From: an uncultured Lachnospiraceae bacterium
Lineage (GTDB): Bacteria > Bacillota > Clostridia > Lachnospirales > Lachnospiraceae
Length of the DNA: 35,578 bases
Reading direction: 5' to 3'
NCBI GenBank assembly: GCA_947630595.1
Contig: CANRIG010000030.1
Span: forward strand, 1-35,578
The translations under genes were made by a program, and so were the position numbers. The notes beneath the pieces were generated by a model that did not search any database, was not told where the DNA came from, and worked only from the letters and a program-made list of their open reading frames with translations. Below, one piece after another: positions 16,291 through 23,636 of the stretch (within the stretch, counting starts at the first letter, position 1; each line of letters begins with the position of its first letter).

Positions 16291-17706
16291 ATGGGCATGA
16301 ACGATATGGTTTCCGCGGAGCGCGTGCACATCGGCTTTTTCGGCGTGCGCAACGCCGGCAAATCAAGCGTGGTGAACGCGGTCACGGGGCAGGAGCTGGC
16401 GCTGGTCTCCGATGTGAAAGGAACGACCACGGACCCGGTGAAAAAGGCGATGGAGCTGCTGCCTCTGGGGCCGGTGGTCGTCATTGACACGCCCGGCATC
16501 GACGACGAGGGCGCGTTGGGCGGACTGCGCGTCAAAAAGGCGCGCCAGGTGCTCAACTACGCCGACGCGGCGGTGCTGGTGGCGGACGCCTGGAAAGGGC
16601 TGTGCGCTGCAGACCGGGAGCTGGTCGCGCTGTTTCAGGCGAAGCGCATTCCCTATGCGGTCGCGTACAACAAGGCCGACCTGCTGGCCGAAGACTCCAT
16701 TCCGGCCCGGACGGCGGAGCATGAGATTTACGTCAGCGCCCGTACCGGGTACAACATTTACGAGCTCAAAGAGCTGATTGCCCGCCTGGTGCGGCAGGAG
16801 GAAAACAAAAAGCGCATCGTCGCCGACCTGCTTGCGCCCGGCGACACAGCGGTGCTGGTGGTTCCCATCGATTCCGCCGCGCCAAAGGGACGCCTGATTC
16901 TGCCGCAGCAGCAGACCATCCGCGACATTCTGGAGGCCGGCGCGTCGGCGGTGGTCACGCGGGAGGACGGGCTGCGAAAGACGCTGGCCTCGCTGAAAGA
17001 GAAGCCGCGGCTGGTGATCACCGATTCGCAGGTGTTCGGCCCCGTCTCAGAGGACACGCCGAAGGACGTCTGGCTGACCTCATTTTCCATTCTGTTTGCG
17101 CGCTACAAGGGCGACTTAAACGCCGCCGTCCGCGGCGCGGCGCAGCTCGGCCATCTGAAGGACGGCGACACGGTGCTGATCGCCGAGGGCTGCACGCATC
17201 ACCGCCAGTGCGACGACATCGGCGCTGTCAAGATGCCGGCCTGGATTCGCGGTTACGCCGCGTCTGCGCGGCAAAGGCAGGCAATGGGCGGCTCCGGCGC
17301 GGGGCAGCAGGCTGCAGAAAATGCGGCGTCCGCGCGGCAAAGGCAGTCGGCGGACTGTTCCGGCGCGGGGCGGCAGGCTGCAGAAAATGCGGCGGCCGTG
17401 CGGCAGAGGCAGGCAATGGGCAGCTTCGGCGCGAGGCCACAGGCTACAGAAAGCGTCATGTCCGCGCCGCGGCTGCGGTTTGCCTTCACGTCCGGGATGG
17501 ATTTCCCGGAGAATCTGTCGGACTATGCGCTGATCGTGCACTGCGGCGGCTGCATGCTCAATGAGCGCGAGATGCAGTACCGCATGCGCCAGGCCGCCGA
17601 CGCGGGCGTGCCGGTCACCAACTACGGCATCGCCATCGCGCAGATGCACGGCATTCTGCGGCGCAGCTTGGAGCCGTTCCCGGAGGCGCTGAAGCTGCTG
17701 GACTGA
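16291..17706 (+). CDS. hydF: [FeFe]-hydrogenase maturase HydF with a repetitive insert
   Basis: GTPase and Fe-S scaffold that receives the 2Fe subcluster precursor from HydE and HydG and transfers it to apo-hydrogenase. The N-terminal GTPase domain has GVRNAGKS (18-25), DTPGIDD and NKAD. The C-terminal cluster domain has C301-T-H303 and H417-C-G-G-C421. In typical HydF the spacing between CxH and HCxxC is about 44-53 residues; here it is 113. The excess is a 66-residue insert (324-389) of three 22-residue repeats, and removing it restores 47. The insert is Ala/Gln/Arg-rich, probably disordered, and sits between IRGYA and PRLRFAFTSG without destroying either cluster motif. The protein has 471 residues. 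Translation starts at the ATG after GAGGGAGG. Identity is certain; whether the insert affects activity is unknown. Confidence 0.96.
   Translation: MGMNDMVSAERVHIGFFGVRNAGKSSVVNAVTGQELALVSDVKGTTTDPVKKAMELLPLGPVVVIDTPGIDDEGALGGLRVKKARQVLNYADAAVLVADAWKGLCAADRELVALFQAKRIPYAVAYNKADLLAEDSIPARTAEHEIYVSARTGYNIYELKELIARLVRQEENKKRIVADLLAPGDTAVLVVPIDSAAPKGRLILPQQQTIRDILEAGASAVVTREDGLRKTLASLKEKPRLVITDSQVFGPVSEDTPKDVWLTSFSILFARYKGDLNAAVRGAAQLGHLKDGDTVLIAEGCTHHRQCDDIGAVKMPAWIRGYAASARQRQAMGGSGAGQQAAENAASARQRQSADCSGAGRQAAENAAAVRQRQAMGSFGARPQATESVMSAPRLRFAFTSGMDFPENLSDYALIVHCGGCMLNEREMQYRMRQAADAGVPVTNYGIAIAQMHGILRRSLEPFPEALKLLD
17260..17457 (+). repeat. three in-frame 66-bp repeats inside hydF
   Basis: Units 17260-17325, 17326-17391 and 17392-17457 each encode 22 residues (pattern [AS]-x-RQRQ, then S/F-GA, then Q-A-x-E). 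Units 1 and 2 are the most alike; unit 3 has diverged. The unit length is a multiple of three, so copy-number change keeps the frame. Confidence 0.95.
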
Positions 17707-17811
17707 CGGGCGGCGGACGGCGGGCGGGCCATTCATTTCAGAAACGTGTTTCCGGTTCCAATACGTGTTTTCACTTCCAACATCAGACAGAATATTTCTT
17801 TGAAGAATCCC

Positions 17812-17840
17812 TTGACACTTTTATAGTATTAGTGTATTAT
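17812..17840 (+). promoter_or_regulatory. sigma-A promoter of the GntR-ABC operon
   Basis: A perfect TTGACA (17812-17817), 17-bp spacer and TATTAT (17835-17840), about 40 bp before the regulator's start. It is the strongest-looking promoter in the window, consistent with a promoter held off by a repressor. Confidence 0.88.
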
Positions 17841-17854
17841 TCAACTAGTACACT
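17831..17854 (+). promoter_or_regulatory. probable operator of the YtrA-like regulator
   Basis: An inverted repeat, AGTGTATTA (17831-17839) and TAGTACACT (17846-17854), with 6 bp between the arms and one mismatch, overlaps the -10 box. Binding by the regulator encoded immediately downstream would block its own promoter. AGTGTA/TACACT half-sites resemble those reported for YtrA-type GntR repressors. Confidence 0.65.
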
Positions 17855-17878
17855 GATACACGATACAGAGGAGAACGA

Positions 17879-18259
17879 ATGGAATTCAATCCGGCACTTC
17901 CGATTTATTTACAGGTGATGACGGCCATCAAGCGCGAGATCGTCACGGGCACGCTGGAGATGGGCGCCCGGCTCCCGTCGGTGCGCGAGCTGGCGGTGCA
18001 GTATGCGATCAATCCCAACACGGCCGGCAGGGTTTACCGCGAGCTGGAAAACGAGGGCATCTGCTTCACGCGGCGCGGCATGGGCACCTTTGTGACCGAG
18101 GATGCGCAGAAGGTGGCGCAGCTGAAGGAAGCGATGGCCGACGAGCTCGCCCGGCAGTATCTGGACGGGATGCGCAGGCTCGGCATCACGCGGGAGGAGG
18201 CGCTGCGCAGGCTCGGACGATTTTCTCCGGTATCGGTTCTGGAAGAAAAGGGGGAGTAA
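17879..18259 (+). CDS. GntR-family regulator, YtrA type
   Basis: Dimeric DNA-binding repressor of 126 residues. Residues about 8-75 form the GntR winged helix, with LPSVRELAVQYAINPNTAGRVYRELE as recognition segment and a beta-wing GICFTRRGMGTFV. The short all-helical tail, with no large effector domain, is typical of the YtrA subfamily, which controls adjacent ABC transporter operons. The start follows GAGGAG. The gene is 2 bp upstream of the ABC ATPase gene, so the three genes are likely one operon. Autorepression is inferred from the inverted repeat in its promoter. The inducing signal is often cell-envelope stress in this subfamily but is unknown here. Confidence 0.93.
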   Translation: MEFNPALPIYLQVMTAIKREIVTGTLEMGARLPSVRELAVQYAINPNTAGRVYRELENEGICFTRRGMGTFVTEDAQKVAQLKEAMADELARQYLDGMRRLGITREEALRRLGRFSPVSVLEEKGE

Positions 18260-18261
18260 CA

Positions 18262-18969
18262 TTGCTGGAATGCAGAGAAATCACAAAAAAATACGGCCGC
18301 AAGACGGCGGTGGATCAGGTGTCCTTTTGCATCGAGCCCGGGCATATCTACGCCATGCTCGGTCCCAACGGCAGCGGCAAGACCACGTTGATGAAGATGG
18401 CGGTGAGCCTGGTGAAGCCGACGTCCGGCGCGTTTTACTATAAGGGGCAGCCGGTCGGCGTGGACAGCCGCCGGGAGATCGCCTACATGTCGACGGAGCC
18501 GTATTTTTATAACTGGATGAGCGCGGAGGACGTGGGAAGATATTATCAGGACTTTTTCGAGGACTTTTCCATGGAGACGTATCACGCGCTGCTGGAGCGG
18601 ATGGAGCTTGACCCGCGGACAAAGACGAAGGCGTTTTCCTCCGGCATGATGGCGAAGCTGAAAATCGCCGTGACGATGGCGCGCAGGGCGAAGGTCTATC
18701 TGCTCGACGAGCCGCTCAACGGCATCGACCTGCTGGCGCGCGACGAGATCATCCGCAGCATTCTGGAGGCGGCGAACCGCGACGTGGCGCTGGTGATTTC
18801 CAGCCACCTGGTGGACGAGCTGGAAAAGGTCGTCGATACCGCGATCTTCATCCGCGAGAGCCGTCTGGCCGACGTCTGCGAGGTGGAGGCGCTGCGCATC
18901 ATGCAGGGAAAATCGGTGGTGGACCGCTACCGCGAGATCTACGGGCACGGAGGTGAGCAGACATGCTGA
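18262..18969 (+). CDS. ABC transporter ATP-binding protein
   Basis: Cytoplasmic nucleotide-binding subunit of 235 residues. Walker A is GPNGSGKTT (about 34-42), Walker B is VYLLDEP, and the signature region is degenerate (FSSGMMAKLKIA in place of LSGGQ). A late VISSHLVDELEKV contains the switch His. It starts with TTG at 18262, after GGGGGAG. It overlaps the permease gene by 7 bp and lies 2 bp after the YtrA-like regulator. This arrangement is typical of small ABC-2 exporters for antimicrobial or lipid-like compounds under YtrA control. The substrate is not known. Confidence 0.93.
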   Translation: MLECREITKKYGRKTAVDQVSFCIEPGHIYAMLGPNGSGKTTLMKMAVSLVKPTSGAFYYKGQPVGVDSRREIAYMSTEPYFYNWMSAEDVGRYYQDFFEDFSMETYHALLERMELDPRTKTKAFSSGMMAKLKIAVTMARRAKVYLLDEPLNGIDLLARDEIIRSILEAANRDVALVISSHLVDELEKVVDTAIFIRESRLADVCEVEALRIMQGKSVVDRYREIYGHGGEQTC

Positions 18970-19706
18970 AACTGATGAAATATGAATTGCGCAAGACCGG
19001 ATTCGCCAAGCTTGTCCTTCTTGCGGTCACGGCGCTGAGCGAGCTTTCCTACCTGCTCGGCGTATTTCTGAAAAAAGACCAGCTGATGTACACCGGCCTG
19101 TCGGTGCTGATTTTCGGCGCTTCTCTCGGTCTTTTTTACATCGGCATCGACAGTCTTCTGGTGTTCTACCGGGATCTGAATACCAAGCAGAGCTACATGC
19201 TGTTTCTGATTCCGAAAAACAGCTACCAGATTCTGGGCGCCAAGGTACTGGAAAACGGCATTTCCATTTTCTTAAGCGGCGCGTTTTTCGCGGCGCTGGC
19301 GGCTGCCAACGCCACGATCAGCATTCTTTATGTCGGGGGTCTGAGAGAATTTCTGGAGATGGTGCAGAAAATGCTGCGCCAGGTTCACATCGTCGCTACC
19401 ATCGACTGGGGGATTGTGATCGCGACCTTTTTCCTGATCCTGGCCGTCTGGCTGCTGGCGATTGTGACCGGCTATCTGGCGATCGTGCTCTCCGCCACCG
19501 TATTGGCCGGGAAGCGCTTCAGCGGCCTGGCGAGCTTTGCGGTTTACGTCCTGCTGGAGCGGGTGATGGCCCTGATCCTGACGCAGGTGTATCGGGTCAC
19601 CGGACCGGGCCGCCTGCTGGCGGGCCCGATTCTGTGTATTTTTGTGATGGTGGCCGTCATGTACGCCGTTACCGGGTGGATTATGGAGCGGAAGCTCAGT
19701 GTATAG
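18963..19706 (+). CDS. ABC-2-type transporter permease
   Basis: Integral membrane protein of 247 residues with about six hydrophobic segments, lacking a recognisable catalytic motif. It is the membrane partner of the preceding ATPase, with which it overlaps by 7 bp (translational coupling); GAGGTGAG lies before the ATG. Together with the YtrA-like repressor it forms a three-gene inducible exporter operon. Its TAG stop (19704-19706) directly abuts the stop of the converging exporter gene, leaving no intergenic base. The substrate is unknown. Confidence 0.85.
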   Translation: MLKLMKYELRKTGFAKLVLLAVTALSELSYLLGVFLKKDQLMYTGLSVLIFGASLGLFYIGIDSLLVFYRDLNTKQSYMLFLIPKNSYQILGAKVLENGISIFLSGAFFAALAAANATISILYVGGLREFLEMVQKMLRQVHIVATIDWGIVIATFFLILAVWLLAIVTGYLAIVLSATVLAGKRFSGLASFAVYVLLERVMALILTQVYRVTGPGRLLAGPILCIFVMVAVMYAVTGWIMERKLSV

Positions 19707-21611
19707 CTACGCCCCGATCGCGTTTCCGGTATACAGCTGGTAATATTTCCCTTTCTCCTCGATCAGCTGGTCATGCGTGCCGCGCTCGATGATGCGGCCC
19801 TGCTCCAGCACCATGATGCAGTCGGAGTTGCGGACCGTGGAGAGGCGGTGCGCGATGACAAACGTCGTCCGCCCTTTCATCAGCCGGTCCATGCCGCTCT
19901 GGACGATGCGCTCCGTGCGCGTGTCGATGGAGCTGGTCGCCTCGTCGAGAATCAGCACCGGCGGGTCGGCGATGGCGGCGCGGGCGATTGCCAGCAGCTG
20001 GCGCTGGCCCTGGCTCAGGTTGGCGCCGTCGCCGGTCAGCATGGTGTCGTAGCCCTGCGGCAGGCGGCGGATAAAGCCGTCCGCGTTCGCCAGCTTGGCC
20101 GCCGCCACGATCTCCTCATCGGTGGCGTCCAGCTTGCCGAAGCGGATGTTTTCGCGCACCGTCCCGGTGAACAGGTGCGTATCCTGCAGGACGATGCCGA
20201 GCGAATGGCGTAAATCTGCCTTTTTGATCTTGTTGATGTTGATGCCGTCGTAGCGGATTTTGCCGTCCTGGATGTCGTAAAAGCGGTTGATCAGATTGGT
20301 GATGGTCGTTTTGCCGGCGCCGGTGGAGCCGACGAAAGCGATCTTCTGGCCGGGCGTCGCGTACAGCTTGATGTCGTGGAGCACGATCTTGTCGGGATTG
20401 TAGCCGAAGTCCACGCCGTCAAACACCACGTCCCCGCACAGCTCCTTGTACTCGACGCTGCCGTCCGCCTGATGCGTGTGCTTCCAGGCCCAGCGGCCGG
20501 TGCGGGTGTCGTTCTCGACCAGTTCCCCGTTTACTTCCTTTACATGTACCAGCGTCACGTAGCCGTTGTCCACCTCCGGCGTCTCATCCATGAGCCGGAA
20601 GATACGGTCGGCGCCCGCCATCGCCATGACGATGGCGTTGAACTGCTGGCTGATCTGGTTGATCGGCATATTGAAGCTCTTGTTGAAGGTCAGGAAGCTG
20701 GCCAGGCCGCCGAGCGTAAAGCCGCCGAAATGGCTGAGCGCGAGGATGCCGCCGACGATGGCGCAGACCACGTAGCTGACGTTGCCGAGCTGGGCGTTGA
20801 TGGGGCCGAGCAGGTTGACGAAGGTGTTCGCGCGGTCGGCGCTGACGTAGAGCGCGTCGTTCAGCTCTTTAAACTTTTCTTTGTTTTCTTCCTCGTGGCA
20901 GAAGACCTTGACGACCTTCTGGCCGCGCATCATTTCCTCGATATAAGCGTTGACCTTGCCGAGGTTGCGCTGCTGCTCCACGAAATATTTTCCGCTGCGG
21001 CTGGCCGCGTAGCGCGAGCAGAACAGCATCAGCGACACCATCACCAGCGTCACCAGCGTCAGCGGGATGCAGAGAATCAGCATGCTGATGAAAACGCTCA
21101 CGATCGTAAAGGCGCTGTTGATGATCTGCGGGATGCTCTGGCTGATCATCTGCCGCAGGGTGTCGATGTCGTTCGTGTAAACGGACATGATGTCGCCGTG
21201 CTGGTGCGTGTCAAAATAGCGGATGGGCAGCGTCTCCATGTGCGTAAACAGGTCGTCGCGCAGGTTGCGGAGCACGCCCTGCGTGACGGTGACCATGATC
21301 CGGTTGTAAATGTAGGTGGAGGCGACGCCGATGGCGTAAAAGACCGCCACGCGCGCGATGGCCTGCGCCAGCGGCGAGAAATCCGGCTGGTCGCTCAGCA
21401 GAAACGGCGTGATATAGTTGTCGATCAGGTTTTTGGTAAACATCGTGCCCTGCACGTTGGCGATCACGCCCAGAAAAATAAACACAAACACGAACATGCA
21501 GTGCACGCGGTAATCGCGGAACACATAGCGCATCAGCCGCGCCATCAGCCGCCACGGATGGTCGACCTGCGGCTTCTGGCCTCTGGGTACCCGTCTCATC
21601 GGTCCTGGCAT
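19707..21611 (-). CDS. heterodimeric ABC exporter, canonical half
   Basis: Fused six-helix membrane domain and nucleotide-binding domain, 634 residues, with a basic N-terminal extension. Walker A GSTGAGKTT (about 428), signature LSQGQ (about 532) and Walker B VLILDEATSSID with its catalytic Glu are all intact. The start is taken as the ATG at 21611, 1 base after the upstream stop, with AGGAAGGG before it; an upstream TTG (21635) overlapping the previous gene is less likely. The insert between membrane and ATPase domains (about residues 345-385) is longer than usual. It pairs with the next gene upstream on this strand to make a BmrCD/TM287-288-like exporter of drugs, lipids or peptides. Confidence 0.93.
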   Translation of the reverse strand: MPGPMRRVPRGQKPQVDHPWRLMARLMRYVFRDYRVHCMFVFVFIFLGVIANVQGTMFTKNLIDNYITPFLLSDQPDFSPLAQAIARVAVFYAIGVASTYIYNRIMVTVTQGVLRNLRDDLFTHMETLPIRYFDTHQHGDIMSVYTNDIDTLRQMISQSIPQIINSAFTIVSVFISMLILCIPLTLVTLVMVSLMLFCSRYAASRSGKYFVEQQRNLGKVNAYIEEMMRGQKVVKVFCHEEENKEKFKELNDALYVSADRANTFVNLLGPINAQLGNVSYVVCAIVGGILALSHFGGFTLGGLASFLTFNKSFNMPINQISQQFNAIVMAMAGADRIFRLMDETPEVDNGYVTLVHVKEVNGELVENDTRTGRWAWKHTHQADGSVEYKELCGDVVFDGVDFGYNPDKIVLHDIKLYATPGQKIAFVGSTGAGKTTITNLINRFYDIQDGKIRYDGININKIKKADLRHSLGIVLQDTHLFTGTVRENIRFGKLDATDEEIVAAAKLANADGFIRRLPQGYDTMLTGDGANLSQGQRQLLAIARAAIADPPVLILDEATSSIDTRTERIVQSGMDRLMKGRTTFVIAHRLSTVRNSDCIMVLEQGRIIERGTHDQLIEEKGKYYQLYTGNAIGA

Positions 21612-21612
21612 A

Positions 21613-23361
21613 TCAGTCACCCTTCCTTTCGTCAAAATCTCCGCCGCCGCTCATCTGCGTCTCGTAAACCTCGCGGTAAATCTCGTTGGAGGCCAGCAGC
21701 TCCTCATGCATGCCGAAGCCGTCGACCCGTCCCTCGTCCATGACGAGGATGCGGTCGGCATCCTGGACGCTGGAAATGCGCTGCGAAATGATGAGCTTGG
21801 TGGTGTCCGGGATTTCCTCCCGGAACGCCCGCCGGATGCGGGCCTCGGTGGCCGTATCCACGGCGCTCGTGCTGTCGTCGAGAATCAGGATTTTCGGCTT
21901 TTTCAAAAGCGCGCGGGCGATGCACAGGCGCTGCTTCTGGCCGCCGGAGACGTTGGAGCCGCCCTGCTCGATGTAGGTATGGTAGCCGTCCGGGAAAGAG
22001 CGGATGAAATCGTCGGCGCAGGCCAGGCGGCAGGCCTCCTCGCACTCGGCGTCGGTGGCGTTTTTGTTGCCCCAGCGCAGGTTCTCATAGATGGTGCCGG
22101 AAAACAGGACGTTGTTCTGCAGCACCACGGCCACCTGGTTGCGCAGCGCTTCCATGTCGTAGCTGCGGACGTCGAGGCCGCCCACCAGTATCTCGCCCGA
22201 GGTCACGTCGTAGAGGCGGCTGACCAGGTTGACCAGGCTCGTCTTGGCGCTGCCGGTGCCGCCGATGATGCCGATGGTTTCGCCGGAATGGATTTCCAGG
22301 TTGATGTCCTTGAGCACGGATTCCTTGCTGTCCTTATGATAGGAGAAATTCACGTGGCGGAAGGAAATGCTGCCGTCCGCGACCTCGGTCACCGGGTGCT
22401 CCGGGTTCTGCAGGTCGCTGGTCTCGTTCAGCACCTCGCAGACACGCTCCATGCTGGCCGTGCTCATCGAGAGCATGACGAACACCATCGACAGCATCAT
22501 CAGGTTGGAAAGAATATTCATGCAGTACGCCAGCAGGCTCATCAGCTCGCCCGTGGTCAGCGTGGAGGCGACGATCATTTTCGCGCCCGTCCAGCTGATC
22601 AGGATGATGCAGGTGTAAACGGTAAACTGCATCAGCGGCGCGTTGTAAATGACGTTGTGCTCCGCCTTCACGAAAATGCGGTAAATATTCTCGCTGGCCT
22701 TTTTCAGCTTGCTCGTTTCCTGCTCCTCGCGCACGTACGCCTTGACCACGCGGATCGCGGACACGTTTTCCTGAATGGAGGCATTGAGCTCGTCGTATTT
22801 CGGGAAGGCCATGCGGAAATAGCGGGTCGCGTGGCGGATGATGAAAAAGAGAATCACGCCCAGCACCAGCACCGCCGCCAGATAAATCGAGGCCAGGCGC
22901 GCATTGATGCGGAACGCCATCACCAGCGCGCAGATCATGCTGGCCGGCGCGCGCATCATCATCCGCAGCATCATCTGGTATGCGTTCTGGATGTTGGTGA
23001 TATCCGTGGTCAGACGCGTGACCAGTCCGGCCGTGCTGAAACGGTCGATGTTGGAAAATGAAAATGTCTGAATGTGGTAAAACATGGACTGGCGGAGATT
23101 GCGCGCCAGCCCGGCGGACGCCTTGGCGCCGAAACGGCCGCCGCCGATACCGGCCAGAAGCCCGATCACCGCCACCACCAGCATCAGGCCGCCGATATGG
23201 TAGATATGGGAGATGTCTCCCTTGTTGACGCCGTCGTCGATGATCGACGCCATCAGAAACGGAATCATCGTTTCCATCAGTACTTCCAGCAGCATAAACA
23301 GAGGAGTCACCATCGACGCGCGCCGGTACTCCTTCACTTCGCCCAGAATTGTCCGAATCAT
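21613..23361 (-). CDS. heterodimeric ABC exporter, degenerate-site half
   Basis: Membrane plus ATPase fusion of 582 residues. Walker A is GGTGSAKTS (about 367), with Ala where Gly is usual, and Walker B ends LDDSTSAVD, with Asp (residue 496) in place of the catalytic Glu. That substitution marks the non-hydrolysing site of heterodimeric exporters; the signature VSGGQ is normal. The start is the ATG at 23361, placed after AGGAAAGGGG; an ATG nine codons upstream (23388) lacks such a site. A 16-bp perfect inverted repeat lies in its leader. Regulation by that element is possible, and the substrate is unknown. Confidence 0.93.
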   Translation of the reverse strand: MIRTILGEVKEYRRASMVTPLFMLLEVLMETMIPFLMASIIDDGVNKGDISHIYHIGGLMLVVAVIGLLAGIGGGRFGAKASAGLARNLRQSMFYHIQTFSFSNIDRFSTAGLVTRLTTDITNIQNAYQMMLRMMMRAPASMICALVMAFRINARLASIYLAAVLVLGVILFFIIRHATRYFRMAFPKYDELNASIQENVSAIRVVKAYVREEQETSKLKKASENIYRIFVKAEHNVIYNAPLMQFTVYTCIILISWTGAKMIVASTLTTGELMSLLAYCMNILSNLMMLSMVFVMLSMSTASMERVCEVLNETSDLQNPEHPVTEVADGSISFRHVNFSYHKDSKESVLKDINLEIHSGETIGIIGGTGSAKTSLVNLVSRLYDVTSGEILVGGLDVRSYDMEALRNQVAVVLQNNVLFSGTIYENLRWGNKNATDAECEEACRLACADDFIRSFPDGYHTYIEQGGSNVSGGQKQRLCIARALLKKPKILILDDSTSAVDTATEARIRRAFREEIPDTTKLIISQRISSVQDADRILVMDEGRVDGFGMHEELLASNEIYREVYETQMSGGGDFDERKGD

Positions 23362-23405
23362 ATCAGGTCCCCTTTCCTCTGCGGACATAGTTCCGTGTAT
23401 ATCGA

Positions 23406-23460
23406 AAGCAATAAGCCGCGCGCACCCGGGAAACCGACGGTATTGCGCGGCTTATTGCTT
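23406..23460 (-). promoter_or_regulatory. 16-bp perfect inverted repeat in the exporter leader
   Basis: Arms at 23406-23421 and 23445-23460 (AAGCAATAAGCCGCGC and its exact complement) are separated by 23 bp and end 45 bp upstream of the exporter start. No T-run follows on the minus strand, so it is not a standard terminator. It could be a repressor operator or a structured leader RNA. Confidence 0.6.
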
Positions 23461-23514
23461 CTCCTGTCATTATCTTACCATAAAATTCCGCGAAAAACAG
23501 AACAAAAAAAGCGC

Positions 23515-23556
23515 AAAAAAACGGGAGGCCTCCGGCATTTTGCCGGATGGACTCCC
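23515..23556 (-). terminator. Rho-independent terminator of the Rpn-like nuclease gene
   Basis: On the minus strand, GGGAG and CCGGCA pair with TGCCGG and CTCCC in a nested stem with a short internal mismatch, then a run of seven T follows (complement of the A run at 23515-23521). It lies about 80 bp after the nuclease stop and upstream of the exporter operon, separating the two. Confidence 0.8.
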
Positions 23557-23636
23557 GGGGGAGCGACAGCGTTTCGATCAGACGCGAAACGGCTGCCCGC
23601 CTTTATCTTTTGTAATAGGAAATGCGTTTCGGAGCA

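Noticed and set aside
14647-16329. Long open frame on the minus strand opposite hydG
   Set aside because: Antisense to hydG; its N-terminal Tyr/Ile/Ser repeats are simply the complement of the 13-bp array.
12343-17706. Hydrogenase structural subunit in or near the hyd cluster
   Set aside because: Every gene in this stretch is accounted for as antiporter, hydE, hydG or hydF; no H-cluster-binding motif of an [FeFe]-hydrogenase was seen.
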